Shown: positions 55,206-63,553 of the stretch, piece by piece
Layout: each line of letters begins with the position of its first letter
How positions within the stretch are numbered: position 1 is the first letter of the stretch
Assembly: GCF_014191305.1 (NCBI RefSeq)
Contig: NZ_JACHWJ010000003.1
Coordinates: forward strand, 124,001-188,000
DNA length: 64,000 nt
From: Pseudoclavibacter helvolus
Lineage (GTDB): Bacteria > Actinomycetota > Actinomycetes > Actinomycetales > Microbacteriaceae
Direction: 5' to 3'
The notes under the pieces: model-generated
The model's database searches: none
The model's input: only the letters and a program-made list of their open reading frames with translations
What the model was told of the DNA's origin: nothing
Position numbers and translations under genes: made by a program

Positions 55206-56371
55206 GCGGCGACCTCTTCGCTGAGGGGTGAGACTGCGGTCGTTGAGTCGTCGGCGAGCACTTGCGCGTCGGCGGCGCTCCAGGTGATCCAGGCTGAGGC
55301 TCCGTTCGGCAGCGCTATCACGTCGGCCATCACCTCGTTGCTCGCGACGCGAACGCTCAGCAGCTGCCCACCGTCGAGGGTGACCCGGTACATCCATTCG
55401 TCGCCGAGGAAGACGCGCTCCTTCACGGTCGCTCGCAGCGCGAGGCGGTCGTCGGGAGGCAGTACTGAGATCTGCACGCGCTCGGGTCGGATGGCGACAG
55501 CCGCGGCCGAGCCGGCGCTCGTCGGAATGCTTGTTGTCGTGGGCACCGGGCCAACCTCGGGAATCTCGACGCCGGACTCGAGCGCGACGCCCTCGACGAT
55601 GTTGCACTCGCCAATGAATGTGGCGACGAACCTGGAGTTGGGCTTGTCGTAGATCTCCGTGGGGCTTGCGAGCTGCAGGATTCGCCCTTCCGACATGACC
55701 GCGATGCGGTCTGACATGGTGAGCGCCTCTTCCTGGTCGTGTGTGACGTAGATGAAGGTGATGCCGACTTCACGTTGCATGCGTTTCAGCTCGAACTGCA
55801 TCTCCTTGCGGAGTTTCTGGTCGAGCGCGCCGAGCGGCTCGTCGAGGAGGACAACGGCTGGGCGGCCGATGACGGCTCTCGCAAGCGCGACGCGCTGACG
55901 CTGCCCTCCGCTGAGCTGGCTCGGCTTGCGCTGAGCGAAATCTCCCAGACGCACGAGCTCGATTGCATCCCGAACCCGACCGTCGATCTCGTCTTTCGCC
56001 GTCTTGCGGACCCGCAGCTCGAACGCCACGTTCTCGTAGACGGTGAGGTGAGGGAAGAGGGCGTAGCTCTGGAAGAGCATGTTCAGATCACGGTCGCGTG
56101 TGCTGACGCCATCGACGTTTCGGCCGTCCAGCTCTATGGAGCCCGCTGTCGGCGCCTCGAAGCCCGTGATCATGCGCATGAGGGTGGTCTTGCCGCATCC
56201 AGAGGGGCCGAGGATGCTGAAGAACTCGTTCTCGTAGATGTCGACGTCGGTGGGTGCGACTGCTTGGTGGTCTCCGAACGTTTTCGTGAGACCGCGGAGT
56301 CGGACAGCGACCTTCGGAGTGGTGTGTGCTGACGCGGAGGCGCCTTGGTCGCTCTGGATTGTGAGTGCCAT
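55202..56371 (-). CDS. polyamine-type ABC transporter ATP-binding protein
   Basis: 389 residues. ABC ATPase: Walker A LGPSGCGKTTLMRM, Q-loop LNMLFQSYALFPHLTVYENV, signature KPSQLSGGQRQRVALARA, Walker B VVLLDEPLGALD and switch YVTHDQEEALTMS. A TOBE domain follows from about 290. PotA-like by sequence layout, and placed downstream of potD in a BCDA gene order. ATG 56371; the open frame upstream is unrelated. Ends by overlap with the amidase. Confidence 0.93.
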   Translation of the reverse strand: MALTIQSDQGASASAHTTPKVAVRLRGLTKTFGDHQAVAPTDVDIYENEFFSILGPSGCGKTTLMRMITGFEAPTAGSIELDGRNVDGVSTRDRDLNMLFQSYALFPHLTVYENVAFELRVRKTAKDEIDGRVRDAIELVRLGDFAQRKPSQLSGGQRQRVALARAVIGRPAVVLLDEPLGALDQKLRKEMQFELKRMQREVGITFIYVTHDQEEALTMSDRIAVMSEGRILQLASPTEIYDKPNSRFVATFIGECNIVEGVALESGVEIPEVGPVPTTTSIPTSAGSAAAVAIRPERVQISVLPPDDRLALRATVKERVFLGDEWMYRVTLDGGQLLSVRVASNEVMADVIALPNGASAWITWSAADAQVLADDSTTAVSPLSEEVAA

Positions 56372-56391
56372 GTTCGAGACTCGTTTCTGGC

Positions 56392-57453
56392 TCAGGACGC
56401 GCGAACGCGCGTCCAGCCGGCCTGGTAGAAGCTGAGGGCAGCACCTGGATCGGTGATGAACTCGGCGTTGGTGAGCTGCTCTTCCGGGGCGTAGATGGCG
56501 GGGTTGGAGACGAGGTCCTGGTTGGCGATGACCTCCAGGGCGGCCGCGTTGGTGCTCGCGAGGCTGGCGTCGTCGGTCACGAGGGCTGCGACTTCCGGGC
56601 GGAGCGTGTAATTGATCCACTGGTAGGCGGCATCCGTCGCATCGGAGTCGTTGACGATCGAGAAGCTGTCGGTCCAGAGCGTTCCGCCCTCCGTTGGCAG
56701 GGTGAAGCGCACGTCGGGGTTGGCATCGACGGCTGTTGCCGCGACCGTGCCGCTGTAGGCCTGCGCGATGCAGGCGTCGCCGGCGCCGACCAGGTCGGCG
56801 TAGTTCGTGCTGTTGTAGCCGGCGAGGTTCGGCTTCTGCTCCAGCAGCGAGTCGGTGGCTGTGCTGATCTCGGACTCGGACGTCGAAGTGGCCGAGTATC
56901 CGTTCACCTGCAAGCCGGCGATGTAGGCCGAGAGCATGTTGTCGAGCATGTAGACCTTGCCGGCGAACTTCGGGTCCCAGAAGTCTTCCCAGGAGGTGAT
57001 CTCGCGCCCCGTGCAGGCTTCGTTGTAGAGGATGCCCGTCGTGCCCCACGCCCACGGGATGCTGTGCTCATTGCCGGGGTCGAACGACGGGTCGCGGAAC
57101 TTCTCCGCGATGTTGTCCAAGCCCTCGATCTTGCTCTCGTCGAGCTTCTGAATGAGTTCTCGCTCTGCGAGCAGACCGACCGCGTATTGGCTCGGCTCGA
57201 CGATGTCGTAGCCGCTGCCGCCTGCCTGGAGCTTGGCGATCATGGTCTCGTTGCTGTCGAACGTGTCGACGGTCACGCTGATACCGGTCTCGGCTTCGAA
57301 CCCGGCGATGACGGAGTCTGGGATCTCCCCGGCCCAGGCGTAGATGCTGAGGGAATTGGGCGCGCCTTCGGTGCTACCGGATGCTGAGCATCCGGTGAGG
57401 ACCAGGGCGGCGGCGACAGCTGCGACGGACGCAGCTCGAGTGGTGTGCTTCAT
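56392..57453 (-). CDS. PotD-like solute-binding lipoprotein
   Basis: 353 residues. Signal VAAVAAALVLTGCSASG with lipobox LTGC. Binds and presents polyamine-like solutes: SIYAWAGEIPDSVIAGFEAE, TVDTFDSNETMIAKLQAGGS, YDIVEPSQYAVGLLAERELI, then SIPWAWGTTGILYNEACTG and TSWEDFWDPKFAGKVYMLDN. These blocks match PotD/PotF-type proteins. The classic polyamine-site acidic and Trp residues are only partly recognisable, so the ligand may be another amine. 20 bases before potA. Confidence 0.9.
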   Translation of the reverse strand: MKHTTRAASVAAVAAALVLTGCSASGSTEGAPNSLSIYAWAGEIPDSVIAGFEAETGISVTVDTFDSNETMIAKLQAGGSGYDIVEPSQYAVGLLAERELIQKLDESKIEGLDNIAEKFRDPSFDPGNEHSIPWAWGTTGILYNEACTGREITSWEDFWDPKFAGKVYMLDNMLSAYIAGLQVNGYSATSTSESEISTATDSLLEQKPNLAGYNSTNYADLVGAGDACIAQAYSGTVAATAVDANPDVRFTLPTEGGTLWTDSFSIVNDSDATDAAYQWINYTLRPEVAALVTDDASLASTNAAALEVIANQDLVSNPAIYAPEEQLTNAEFITDPGAALSFYQAGWTRVRAS

Positions 57454-57493
57454 GCGAGTTCCTAACGGTGAGCAGAAGGGTGAAATGTGCGGA

Positions 57494-58282
57494 CTACTTG
57501 GCGGGTGTGCCGGCGAGGATGCGTCGGAGCTGCCCGACGCCGATGATGAGGATCAGGACGACGGTTGCGACGACCATGAGCGTTCCGAGCGCATTCAGCT
57601 CGGGGCTGAGGCCGGTGCGGACCGAGCTGTAGATACGCAACGGAAGCGTCGTGGTTCCGACGCCCGCGGTGAATGTGGAGATGACGATGTTGCTGAACGA
57701 GGTCGTGAAGGCGAGGAGGAAGGAAGCGAGCACAGATGGCAGCACCAGGGGGAGCGTGACGAGTCGGAAGCTCGTCCAGCCGCTTGCCCCGAGGTCGTTC
57801 GCAGCCTCCGGAAGGCTCGGGTCGAGCGCACTGAGCGCACCGATCATGATGAGCGTTGCGAGCGGCAGCGTCACCACGAGGTGGCCGAGCACAAGCGTCA
57901 GGTAGCCCATCGGCACGCCGATCCCTTGGAAGATCGAGAGCAGAGAGACGCCGAGCACGATCTCAGGGACGATGAGCGGCACGAGGATCGCGCCGAGGAA
58001 GAAGCCGCGGCCACTGATGCGGTAGCGATTCACTGCGAGGGCCGTCGCGAAGCCGATTGCGGTCGCGAGCACCGCAGAGACCACTCCGACGATCGCGCTT
58101 GTCTGCAGAGTGTTGAGCAGGAGCGTGTCCTGAAAGAGCTCTGCGTACCAGCGGAGGCTGAAGCCGTCGAAGCGGTAGCTGACTTCTGACGCGTTGAAGG
58201 AGTAGACGATGAGGCCGACGATCGGCACGTAGAGGAAGACGAACGCGAGGCGCGCGATCCAGTTCAGCAGGCGGTCCATCAT
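57494..58282 (-). CDS. polyamine-type ABC permease (PotC-like)
   Basis: 262 residues, six membrane helices. Start ATG 58282 overlaps the potB stop as ATGA. Begins LAFVFLYVPIVGLIVYSFNA and FDGFSLRWYAELFQDTLLLN, the PotC pattern. The EAA loop SLPEAANDLGASGWTSFRLV gives the ATPase contact. Later helices TLMVVATVVLILIIGVGQLR. Functions with PotB, D and A. Confidence 0.93.
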   Translation of the reverse strand: MMDRLLNWIARLAFVFLYVPIVGLIVYSFNASEVSYRFDGFSLRWYAELFQDTLLLNTLQTSAIVGVVSAVLATAIGFATALAVNRYRISGRGFFLGAILVPLIVPEIVLGVSLLSIFQGIGVPMGYLTLVLGHLVVTLPLATLIMIGALSALDPSLPEAANDLGASGWTSFRLVTLPLVLPSVLASFLLAFTTSFSNIVISTFTAGVGTTTLPLRIYSSVRTGLSPELNALGTLMVVATVVLILIIGVGQLRRILAGTPAK

Positions 58283-59190
58283 TTGGCCTTCTTCCTGGAG
58301 ATGGCGCGCAGCACGAGGCCCGCTGCGACGACCGACAGCAGCATGAGCACGAAGACGACCACGGAGAGCGCCGAACCGAGCGGCTCGTTGCGGAACTCGG
58401 TGAAGAGGGTCACGATGAGGTTGCCGACGAGCGGATCCTTGCCGCCGCCCAGCAACACGGGGATGACGAAGACGCCGAGCGTCGGCACGAAGGTCAGCAT
58501 GACGGCGCCGGCGATGCCCTGAGCAGAGAGCGGTACGAAGATGCGCGCGTGGGTCTGCCACCAGCCCGCCCCGAGATCCGCCGCCGCCTCTCGGAGCGAT
58601 GGGTCGATCGTGCGCATGGACGCGTAGATGGGGAACACGGCGACCGGCAGGAACGCGTAGATGAGCGAGAGCGTCACCGCCAACTGCGATGGGACGAGCG
58701 ACTCGGCCGGCAGGCCGGTCAGGCTCACGAGCCACACGATGGGGCCGGCGCTGCCGAGGATGTTGATCCAGGCGAAGCTGCGGACCATGAAGTCGGTGAA
58801 GTACGGGATGATCACGAGCACGAGCAGAATCGGCTGGACGCGCGCGGGCCGTGTCGTGATGTACACGGCCACGGCGTAGCCGAGCACGACGCACAGCACC
58901 GCGTTGAGCAGCGCCATGCCGAGGCTGTATCCGATCGTCTTCGCGTAGACGGGGTCGAGCAGAGTGAGGTAGTTGTCGAGGGTGAAGCCGCCGAGGTCAC
59001 CGCCGAGCGGGTCGCTGATCGCGAAACTGTCCCGGATGATGAGGAGCATCGGCAGGATCACGAGCGCGAGGATGACGAGGGCGGCTGGCAGGATCAGCAG
59101 GTAGCCGGCGGCGTTGCCTGAGCTGCGCTGATCTGGCGTCGGCTTGGGTTGTGCTGCCTTGCCCCGTTGAGCGGGTCGCAGTTGAGTCAT
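58279..59190 (-). CDS. polyamine-type ABC permease (PotB-like)
   Basis: 303 residues. About 30 basic-polar N-terminal residues, then LLILPAALVILALVILPMLL and six helices in all. EAA loop SLREAAADLGAGWWQTHARI. GNLIVTLFTEFRNEPLGSAL is typical of PotB. First gene of a probable operon of eight (potB, C, D, A, amidase, RraA-like, BKACE, Lrp). The upstream 208 bases to the next gene hold the promoter region; the dyad TGCGC-gaca-GCGCA (about 59219-59232) is a possible operator, but no -35/-10 pair is clear. Confidence 0.93.
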   Translation of the reverse strand: MTQLRPAQRGKAAQPKPTPDQRSSGNAAGYLLILPAALVILALVILPMLLIIRDSFAISDPLGGDLGGFTLDNYLTLLDPVYAKTIGYSLGMALLNAVLCVVLGYAVAVYITTRPARVQPILLVLVIIPYFTDFMVRSFAWINILGSAGPIVWLVSLTGLPAESLVPSQLAVTLSLIYAFLPVAVFPIYASMRTIDPSLREAAADLGAGWWQTHARIFVPLSAQGIAGAVMLTFVPTLGVFVIPVLLGGGKDPLVGNLIVTLFTEFRNEPLGSALSVVVFVLMLLSVVAAGLVLRAISRKKAK

Positions 59191-59398
59191 GTGGGTCCTT
59201 TGCTGGGTTGCAGCAATCCTGCGCGACAGCGCAGACCCACGGGGGAGCGGAGTGCCTCGAAAAGCGACGTGTTCGCGTTACCTCAGATCGCATTTCGTGG
59301 AATGAAGAAGAAACAAGGTCGGGTGTATCGCAGCCGTCCTCAATTCGCGGGCGATCACGTCCCGCTACGAGATTCGAAGCGCCCTCGGTGGAGCGGCC

Positions 59399-60370
59399 TC
59401 AGCGCACCGTGAACAGGTACCCGTCGATGAGGTCGACAAGCTGCTCGGGAGTGAGCTGTTCGTGCAGCGGCGTCAGCCAGTCGGGCCGAATGTCGTCGAG
59501 CAGCCCTTCCCGCACCATGATGTCGGCCTGTTGCGCGTATCCGCGTGCCACGTCTTCTGAAGAGCCGAACATGACGATGTCGGCGAAGCCGAGGTTCTCA
59601 GCGAAGGCATCGAGGTAGGTGACGCGGGTTGCGCCGATGCCGCGCTCGGCGAGTGGCAGCTCGTGCAGATGCCGGGTCTCGGTGCGGTACCGCTCCCACA
59701 GCTTCGTCCACCGGCGCTGCAGCGGCGGGCGGATGAGCGTGAGCGCAGCGAGGGAGGCGAGCCCGACGAGGTAGAGCGGAACGGCCCACGACGGCAGCCA
59801 CGGGGCGAGCAGCACGAGCGCCAGCGGCACGAAGAGAAGTCCCGCCGAGGCTCGGCTGTACGGGCTCGCGAGCAGAAGCGTCACCCATGAGTCCCGGTCG
59901 GTGTGATCGACGCGTGCGCGATCGAGCTCGGCGACGACAGTGGTCTTGAGCGCGGAGCGGCGTGCCGGATCGTCCGCGCCGGTGCGATCGACTCTGGCCC
60001 GGTTCCCGCGGCTCCGCCGCCCGCCCGGGAAGTAGGCGTCGATGACGGCACTGGACCACGCTGGCAGCGACGGGTCGTCGCCCAGCCATTCGACCTCCCA
60101 TCCGCTCGAGCGTGGTGCGCGGTACCCGGCGGTCGTGATGCGGGCGGCCGCGCCCGAGTCTTCGACTTCGTGGATGCGCAGCACCCCGCGGTGCGCGAGC
60201 CAGGTCACCTCCCCGGCGAACGCCGTCTCCCATCCGCGTAGGTCCTCGTCGAGGCGCGTGAGTCGGTGCTGCGCGGCGAGCGGGGTGAGCAGGAGTCGGG
60301 AGCGCGACCAGATCGGCAGCTTCGTCAGGAACAGCGCGAGCGCCGAGGTCACGACGAGCGCGAGTGCCAC
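59399..60370 (-). CDS. hypothetical membrane protein, N-terminus uncertain
   Basis: 323 residues from GTG 60370, the first start codon in the frame. Helix 1 (LALVVTSALALFLTKLPIW) begins at once and homology-like sequence seems to continue upstream in the same frame (ENLWHTLALVAL), so the true start may be missing or changed. A cytoplasmic domain follows (residues 25-155) with ETAFAGEVTWLAHRGVLRIH and VEWLGDDPSLPAWSSAVID. A helix pair LLFVPLALVLLAPWL and VPLYLVGLASLAALTLI comes at about 175-215. The tail holds RYRTETRHLHELPLAERGIG and MFGSSEDVARGYAQQADIMV. Resembles the C-terminal membrane and cytoplasmic parts of DUF2207-type proteins, but I am not certain. Confidence 0.55.
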   Translation of the reverse strand: MALALVVTSALALFLTKLPIWSRSRLLLTPLAAQHRLTRLDEDLRGWETAFAGEVTWLAHRGVLRIHEVEDSGAAARITTAGYRAPRSSGWEVEWLGDDPSLPAWSSAVIDAYFPGGRRSRGNRARVDRTGADDPARRSALKTTVVAELDRARVDHTDRDSWVTLLLASPYSRASAGLLFVPLALVLLAPWLPSWAVPLYLVGLASLAALTLIRPPLQRRWTKLWERYRTETRHLHELPLAERGIGATRVTYLDAFAENLGFADIVMFGSSEDVARGYAQQADIMVREGLLDDIRPDWLTPLHEQLTPEQLVDLIDGYLFTVR

Positions 60371-60549
60371 GAGGGCGAGGGTGTGCCAGAGGTTCTCGAA
60401 GTCGGCGTTGGAGATACGGGACTCGTTTCGGAGCTGCGGTGGAGTCGGGGCGTTCGTCGGGTCGGGACGCGAAGACGCGAGGAAGGGCCGAGCCGATTCT
60501 AGGCCGGCGCTTCCTCGCGTATCCGCTGCCGCTCGAATTCAGCCGCGGC

Positions 60550-61188
60550 TCAGCGCTTGCCGCCGCCGAGCAGTCCGCCGAGGATGTCGCCGAGGCCGCC
60601 GCCGGCCGAACCGCCTGAGCCGCCTGCCGCCCCGCCGAGAACCTGGCCGAGGATGTCCCCGAGGCCGCCACCCGCTGAGCCGCCCGCCTTGCTCCCGGAG
60701 CTCGCACCGCCGCCGAGGATTCCGCCGAGGAGGTCCTCGAGCCCGCCGCCGGTGCTCGCACCTGCGGTGGTGGATGCGCCCTGCTGGCCGCCGAGGAACT
60801 TCTTCGCGAGCCACGCGAGCACGATGGGCGCGAGGATCGGGAGCAATTTCTGTACGAGGCCGGAGGTCTGGCCGCCCGGCGCCGAGCCGAGGGCGGCGGC
60901 GACCTGATCTGTGTTGCCGCCGAAGACGTTCTTGACGATCTTCTCGCCGTCGGTCGTGTCGATGTCAGCGAGCGAGACGCGGCCATCGATGAGCGACGTG
61001 TCCTTCTGCTCGAGCGCGTGCTCGAGCGACGCGGCGCCCGCGGGGTCCGCCGCATTCGCCTGGAGGCCGCCAATGAGGGTCGGCAGCGCTGCCTGGATAC
61101 CCTGCTGTGCGGTCTGCTTGTCGACGCCCAGCTGGCTGGCGATGTCGTCGACTGGAATGAGCGAGAGCAGTTCTGAGATGTCGGTCAT
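60550..61188 (-). CDS. DUF937 domain protein with Gly-rich tail
   Basis: 212 residues from ATG 61188 (GGGGAA upstream). DUF937: ISELLSLIPVDDIASQLGVD, KQTAQQGIQAALPTLIGGLQ, IVKNVFGGNTDQVAAALGSA and LVQKLLPILAPIVLAWLAKK. The last 80 residues are repeats of GGGLGDILGGLLGGG type. DUF937/YidB-like proteins have no firm function. Neighbouring genes do not help. Confidence 0.85.
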   Translation of the reverse strand: MTDISELLSLIPVDDIASQLGVDKQTAQQGIQAALPTLIGGLQANAADPAGAASLEHALEQKDTSLIDGRVSLADIDTTDGEKIVKNVFGGNTDQVAAALGSAPGGQTSGLVQKLLPILAPIVLAWLAKKFLGGQQGASTTAGASTGGGLEDLLGGILGGGASSGSKAGGSAGGGLGDILGQVLGGAAGGSGGSAGGGLGDILGGLLGGGKR

Positions 61189-61318
61189 GAGTTCCCCTTG
61201 ATCGATGGCGCGGCACCGATCATGGGGCCGCGTGTCCAAGAGGGTAGCGGTGGGGGTGGTGCATCCGCCGTAAGCTGCGGATGTATCTCGGACGAGACGT
61301 CGGGACTCTCGCCGCCGC

Positions 61319-61771
61319 CTATCCGACGCCCCACCCGTAGGCGAGCTTGTGGGCTTCGAGCACGAAGAACGTTTCCGTGCGTCGCACGCCCTCGGTGGTC
61401 TGGAGCCGTTCGAGGAGCAGCTCCTTGTAGTGTTCCATGTCGCGGCAGATGACCTCGACCATGACGTCGAAGCCGCCGCTCGTGAGCACCACGTAGCTGG
61501 TCTCGGGAAGTGCGGAGAGTGCTTCGCAGACGCTGCGGGCAAAGCCGGGTTCGCAGTGGATGCCCACCATGGCGAGGTGATCGAAGCCGATGGAGAGCGG
61601 GTTCGCGATGCCGACGATCTGCAGAATTCCCGAGTCCTCGAGACGCTGCACGCGGTACCTGACCGACGACGCCGGGTGGCCGGTCTCATCGGCGATGTCC
61701 TTGAACGACCGTCGCCCGTCCTTCTGGAGGATCGCGATGAGCTGCCGATCGATGTCGTCGAGTTCGTTCAC
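61319..61771 (-). CDS. Lrp/AsnC-family regulator (C)
   Basis: 150 residues from GTG 61771, which follows GAGGAGCAGCC; an ATG at 61804 is a weaker alternative. HTH IDRQLIAILQKDGRRSFKDI, ADETGHPASSVRYRVQRLED; ligand domain MVGIHCEPGFARSVCEALSA, VVLTSGGFDVMVEVICRDME. It lies downstream of the aldehyde dehydrogenase on the same strand, separated by a terminator, and may control it together with the divergent permease. Confidence 0.92.
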   Translation of the reverse strand: MNELDDIDRQLIAILQKDGRRSFKDIADETGHPASSVRYRVQRLEDSGILQIVGIANPLSIGFDHLAMVGIHCEPGFARSVCEALSALPETSYVVLTSGGFDVMVEVICRDMEHYKELLLERLQTTEGVRRTETFFVLEAHKLAYGWGVG

Positions 61772-61840
61772 GGCTGCTCCTCGGTTCCTGTGCTGCGGTG
61801 TCATCACGTTCTGACCTGCTTTCATGCTCGCACGACGGGG

Positions 61841-61879
61841 CGGGTCCTGCCGCAGCGCGCATGCTGCAGGCAGGACCCG
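61841..61879 (-). terminator. terminator after the aldehyde dehydrogenase
   Basis: CGGGTCCTGCC / GGCAGGACCCG, 11 perfect pairs, with GCAGC / GCTGC in the apex. Starts 17 bases past the dehydrogenase stop. Confidence 0.8.
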
Positions 61880-61895
61880 GCCGAGGGGGGGCGAA

Positions 61896-63356
61896 CTAGG
61901 AGCCGACGTGGATGGCGCCGGTGCGGAGGTCGGTCATGTCGTGCAGCGTGTACATGCCTCCGATGCGTCCCCATCCGGTGCCCTTGCCGCCGGCACCGCC
62001 GAACGGCATGTTGATGTCCCACCAGCCGTTCGAGTCGTTGACGATGACCTGACCGGTCTCGAGCTCTTCGATGAAGCGGTACGCCTTGCTGAGGCTCTCC
62101 GTGAACACGGCCGACTGGAGGCCGAGGCGGTCGGCGTTCGCGATCCGCAGGGCGTCGTCGTCGTCTTTCGCGGTGAGGATCGGCAGCACGGGACCAAACG
62201 ACTCCTCCTGCGAGAGCAGGCTGGCTTCGCTGACACCGTCGACGATCGTGAAGTCGTAGTACAGGTCGGTGGGGTGCCCAGCTGCGCGACCGCCGCCGAG
62301 GAGCACGTCGAACCCGAGGCGCCGGGCCTCGTCGAGGTGCCGATCCATCTTGGCGGCGACGCCCTCGTTGTTGAGCGGGCCGAGGTTGACGGATGCATCG
62401 AACGGGTCGCCGAGCACAACGTGCGAGCTCGCGTAGGCGAGCGCCGACTCGACGAAGGCGTCGTGCACGCGGTGGTGCACGATGAGGCGCTCGGTCGCGC
62501 AGCACACCTGGCCGCCGCAGTAGAAGGCGGAGTCGACAGCGGCTTTCGCGGCGCGTTCGATGTTCGCGTCCTCGAGCACCACGATCGGCCCGTTGCCGGA
62601 GCACTCCATGAGCGAGCGCTTGAGGCCGGCCGTCTGGACGATCTTCGCGCCGGTCGCGGAGGACCCGATGAAGCCGATCGCGTCGATGCCGGGGTGCGAG
62701 ACGAGCTGGGCGCCGAATGGGCCGTCGCCGGGGAGCACGCTGACGAGTCCGTCGGGAACGCCCGCCTCGAGCAGGCAGTCCATGGCTGCGAGGACGGCGA
62801 GGGGCGTGTTGCTCGGCGGCTTGACGATGCACGCGTTGCCGGTCGCGAGGCCGGGGGCCACGAACTCCGTGAACATGAGGAGCGGGAAGTTCCAGGGAGT
62901 GATGATGCCCCACGTGCCGACGGGCGCTCGGTAGGTGAACATGCGCTTGTCGACGTCGCTCGAGGGGAGCGTCTCGCCGTAGAGGCGCAGTGCGTCCTCG
63001 GCGTGCAGGTGGAAGAGCTGTGCGGCTTCCTTGATATCTGCGATCGACTCCGCGACGGGCTTGCCCTGCTCGAGCGTCTGGAGCCGCGCGAGCTCGTCGA
63101 CGCGGTGTTCGATGGCGTCGCCGATGCGGTGGCAGACCTTGGCGCGCTCGAAGACGCCGAGCTTGCGCCACGCCTTCTGGGCGGTCCGAGCCTTCTCGAC
63201 GGCCCTGTCGAGATCCGCCTGGCCCGGCACTGCGATGGACGCGATGACCTGGCCGGTCACGGGGCTCACGACGTCAGTCTGCTCCCCGGTGGAGCCATTG
63301 ACGAAGTCTCCAGCGAGGAAGAGCTGGGTACGGGTTGCTGCAGGCAGAGTTGTCAC
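61896..63356 (-). CDS. aldehyde dehydrogenase family protein
   Basis: 486 residues from GTG 63356, fixed by the strong ribosome site AAGGAGGTGCGGA. NAD(P)-dependent oxidation of an aldehyde to acid. PWNFPLLMFTEFVAPGLATG, KPPSNTPLAVLAAMDCLLEA, GFIGSSATGAKIVQ, catalytic Glu in LMECSGNGPIVVLEDAN and Cys in YCGGQVCCATERLIVH, then EESFGPVLPI and NMPFGGAGGKGTGWGR. Placement beside an APC permease and an Lrp regulator suggests oxidation of an amine-derived aldehyde (inference). Shares a 197-base control region with the permease; its AT-rich stretch 63421-63475 may bind an Lrp protein. Confidence 0.93.
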   Translation of the reverse strand: MTTLPAATRTQLFLAGDFVNGSTGEQTDVVSPVTGQVIASIAVPGQADLDRAVEKARTAQKAWRKLGVFERAKVCHRIGDAIEHRVDELARLQTLEQGKPVAESIADIKEAAQLFHLHAEDALRLYGETLPSSDVDKRMFTYRAPVGTWGIITPWNFPLLMFTEFVAPGLATGNACIVKPPSNTPLAVLAAMDCLLEAGVPDGLVSVLPGDGPFGAQLVSHPGIDAIGFIGSSATGAKIVQTAGLKRSLMECSGNGPIVVLEDANIERAAKAAVDSAFYCGGQVCCATERLIVHHRVHDAFVESALAYASSHVVLGDPFDASVNLGPLNNEGVAAKMDRHLDEARRLGFDVLLGGGRAAGHPTDLYYDFTIVDGVSEASLLSQEESFGPVLPILTAKDDDDALRIANADRLGLQSAVFTESLSKAYRFIEELETGQVIVNDSNGWWDINMPFGGAGGKGTGWGRIGGMYTLHDMTDLRTGAIHVGS

Positions 63357-63553
63357 TCCGCACCTCCTTGTGTGGTGAACGATCTCCTTCACCATACGGC
63401 GTTGCTTTCTCACGAACAAGCAGTTATGTTTCGCATCAGTTACGTTTTGAGCAACTTGGGTGCCAATATCTTGCGCTGACGAAGAAGTCGGAGTCAGAGT
63501 TGGCGCACCGCGACGGCGAGAGCATCGCCGCCCCCGAATCGATGGAGTCACGC

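Noticed and set aside
52421-59190. Carnitine degradation or lysine fermentation operon
   Set aside because: No carnitine dehydrogenase, thioesterase, aminomutase or Kdd/Kal genes accompany the BKACE gene.
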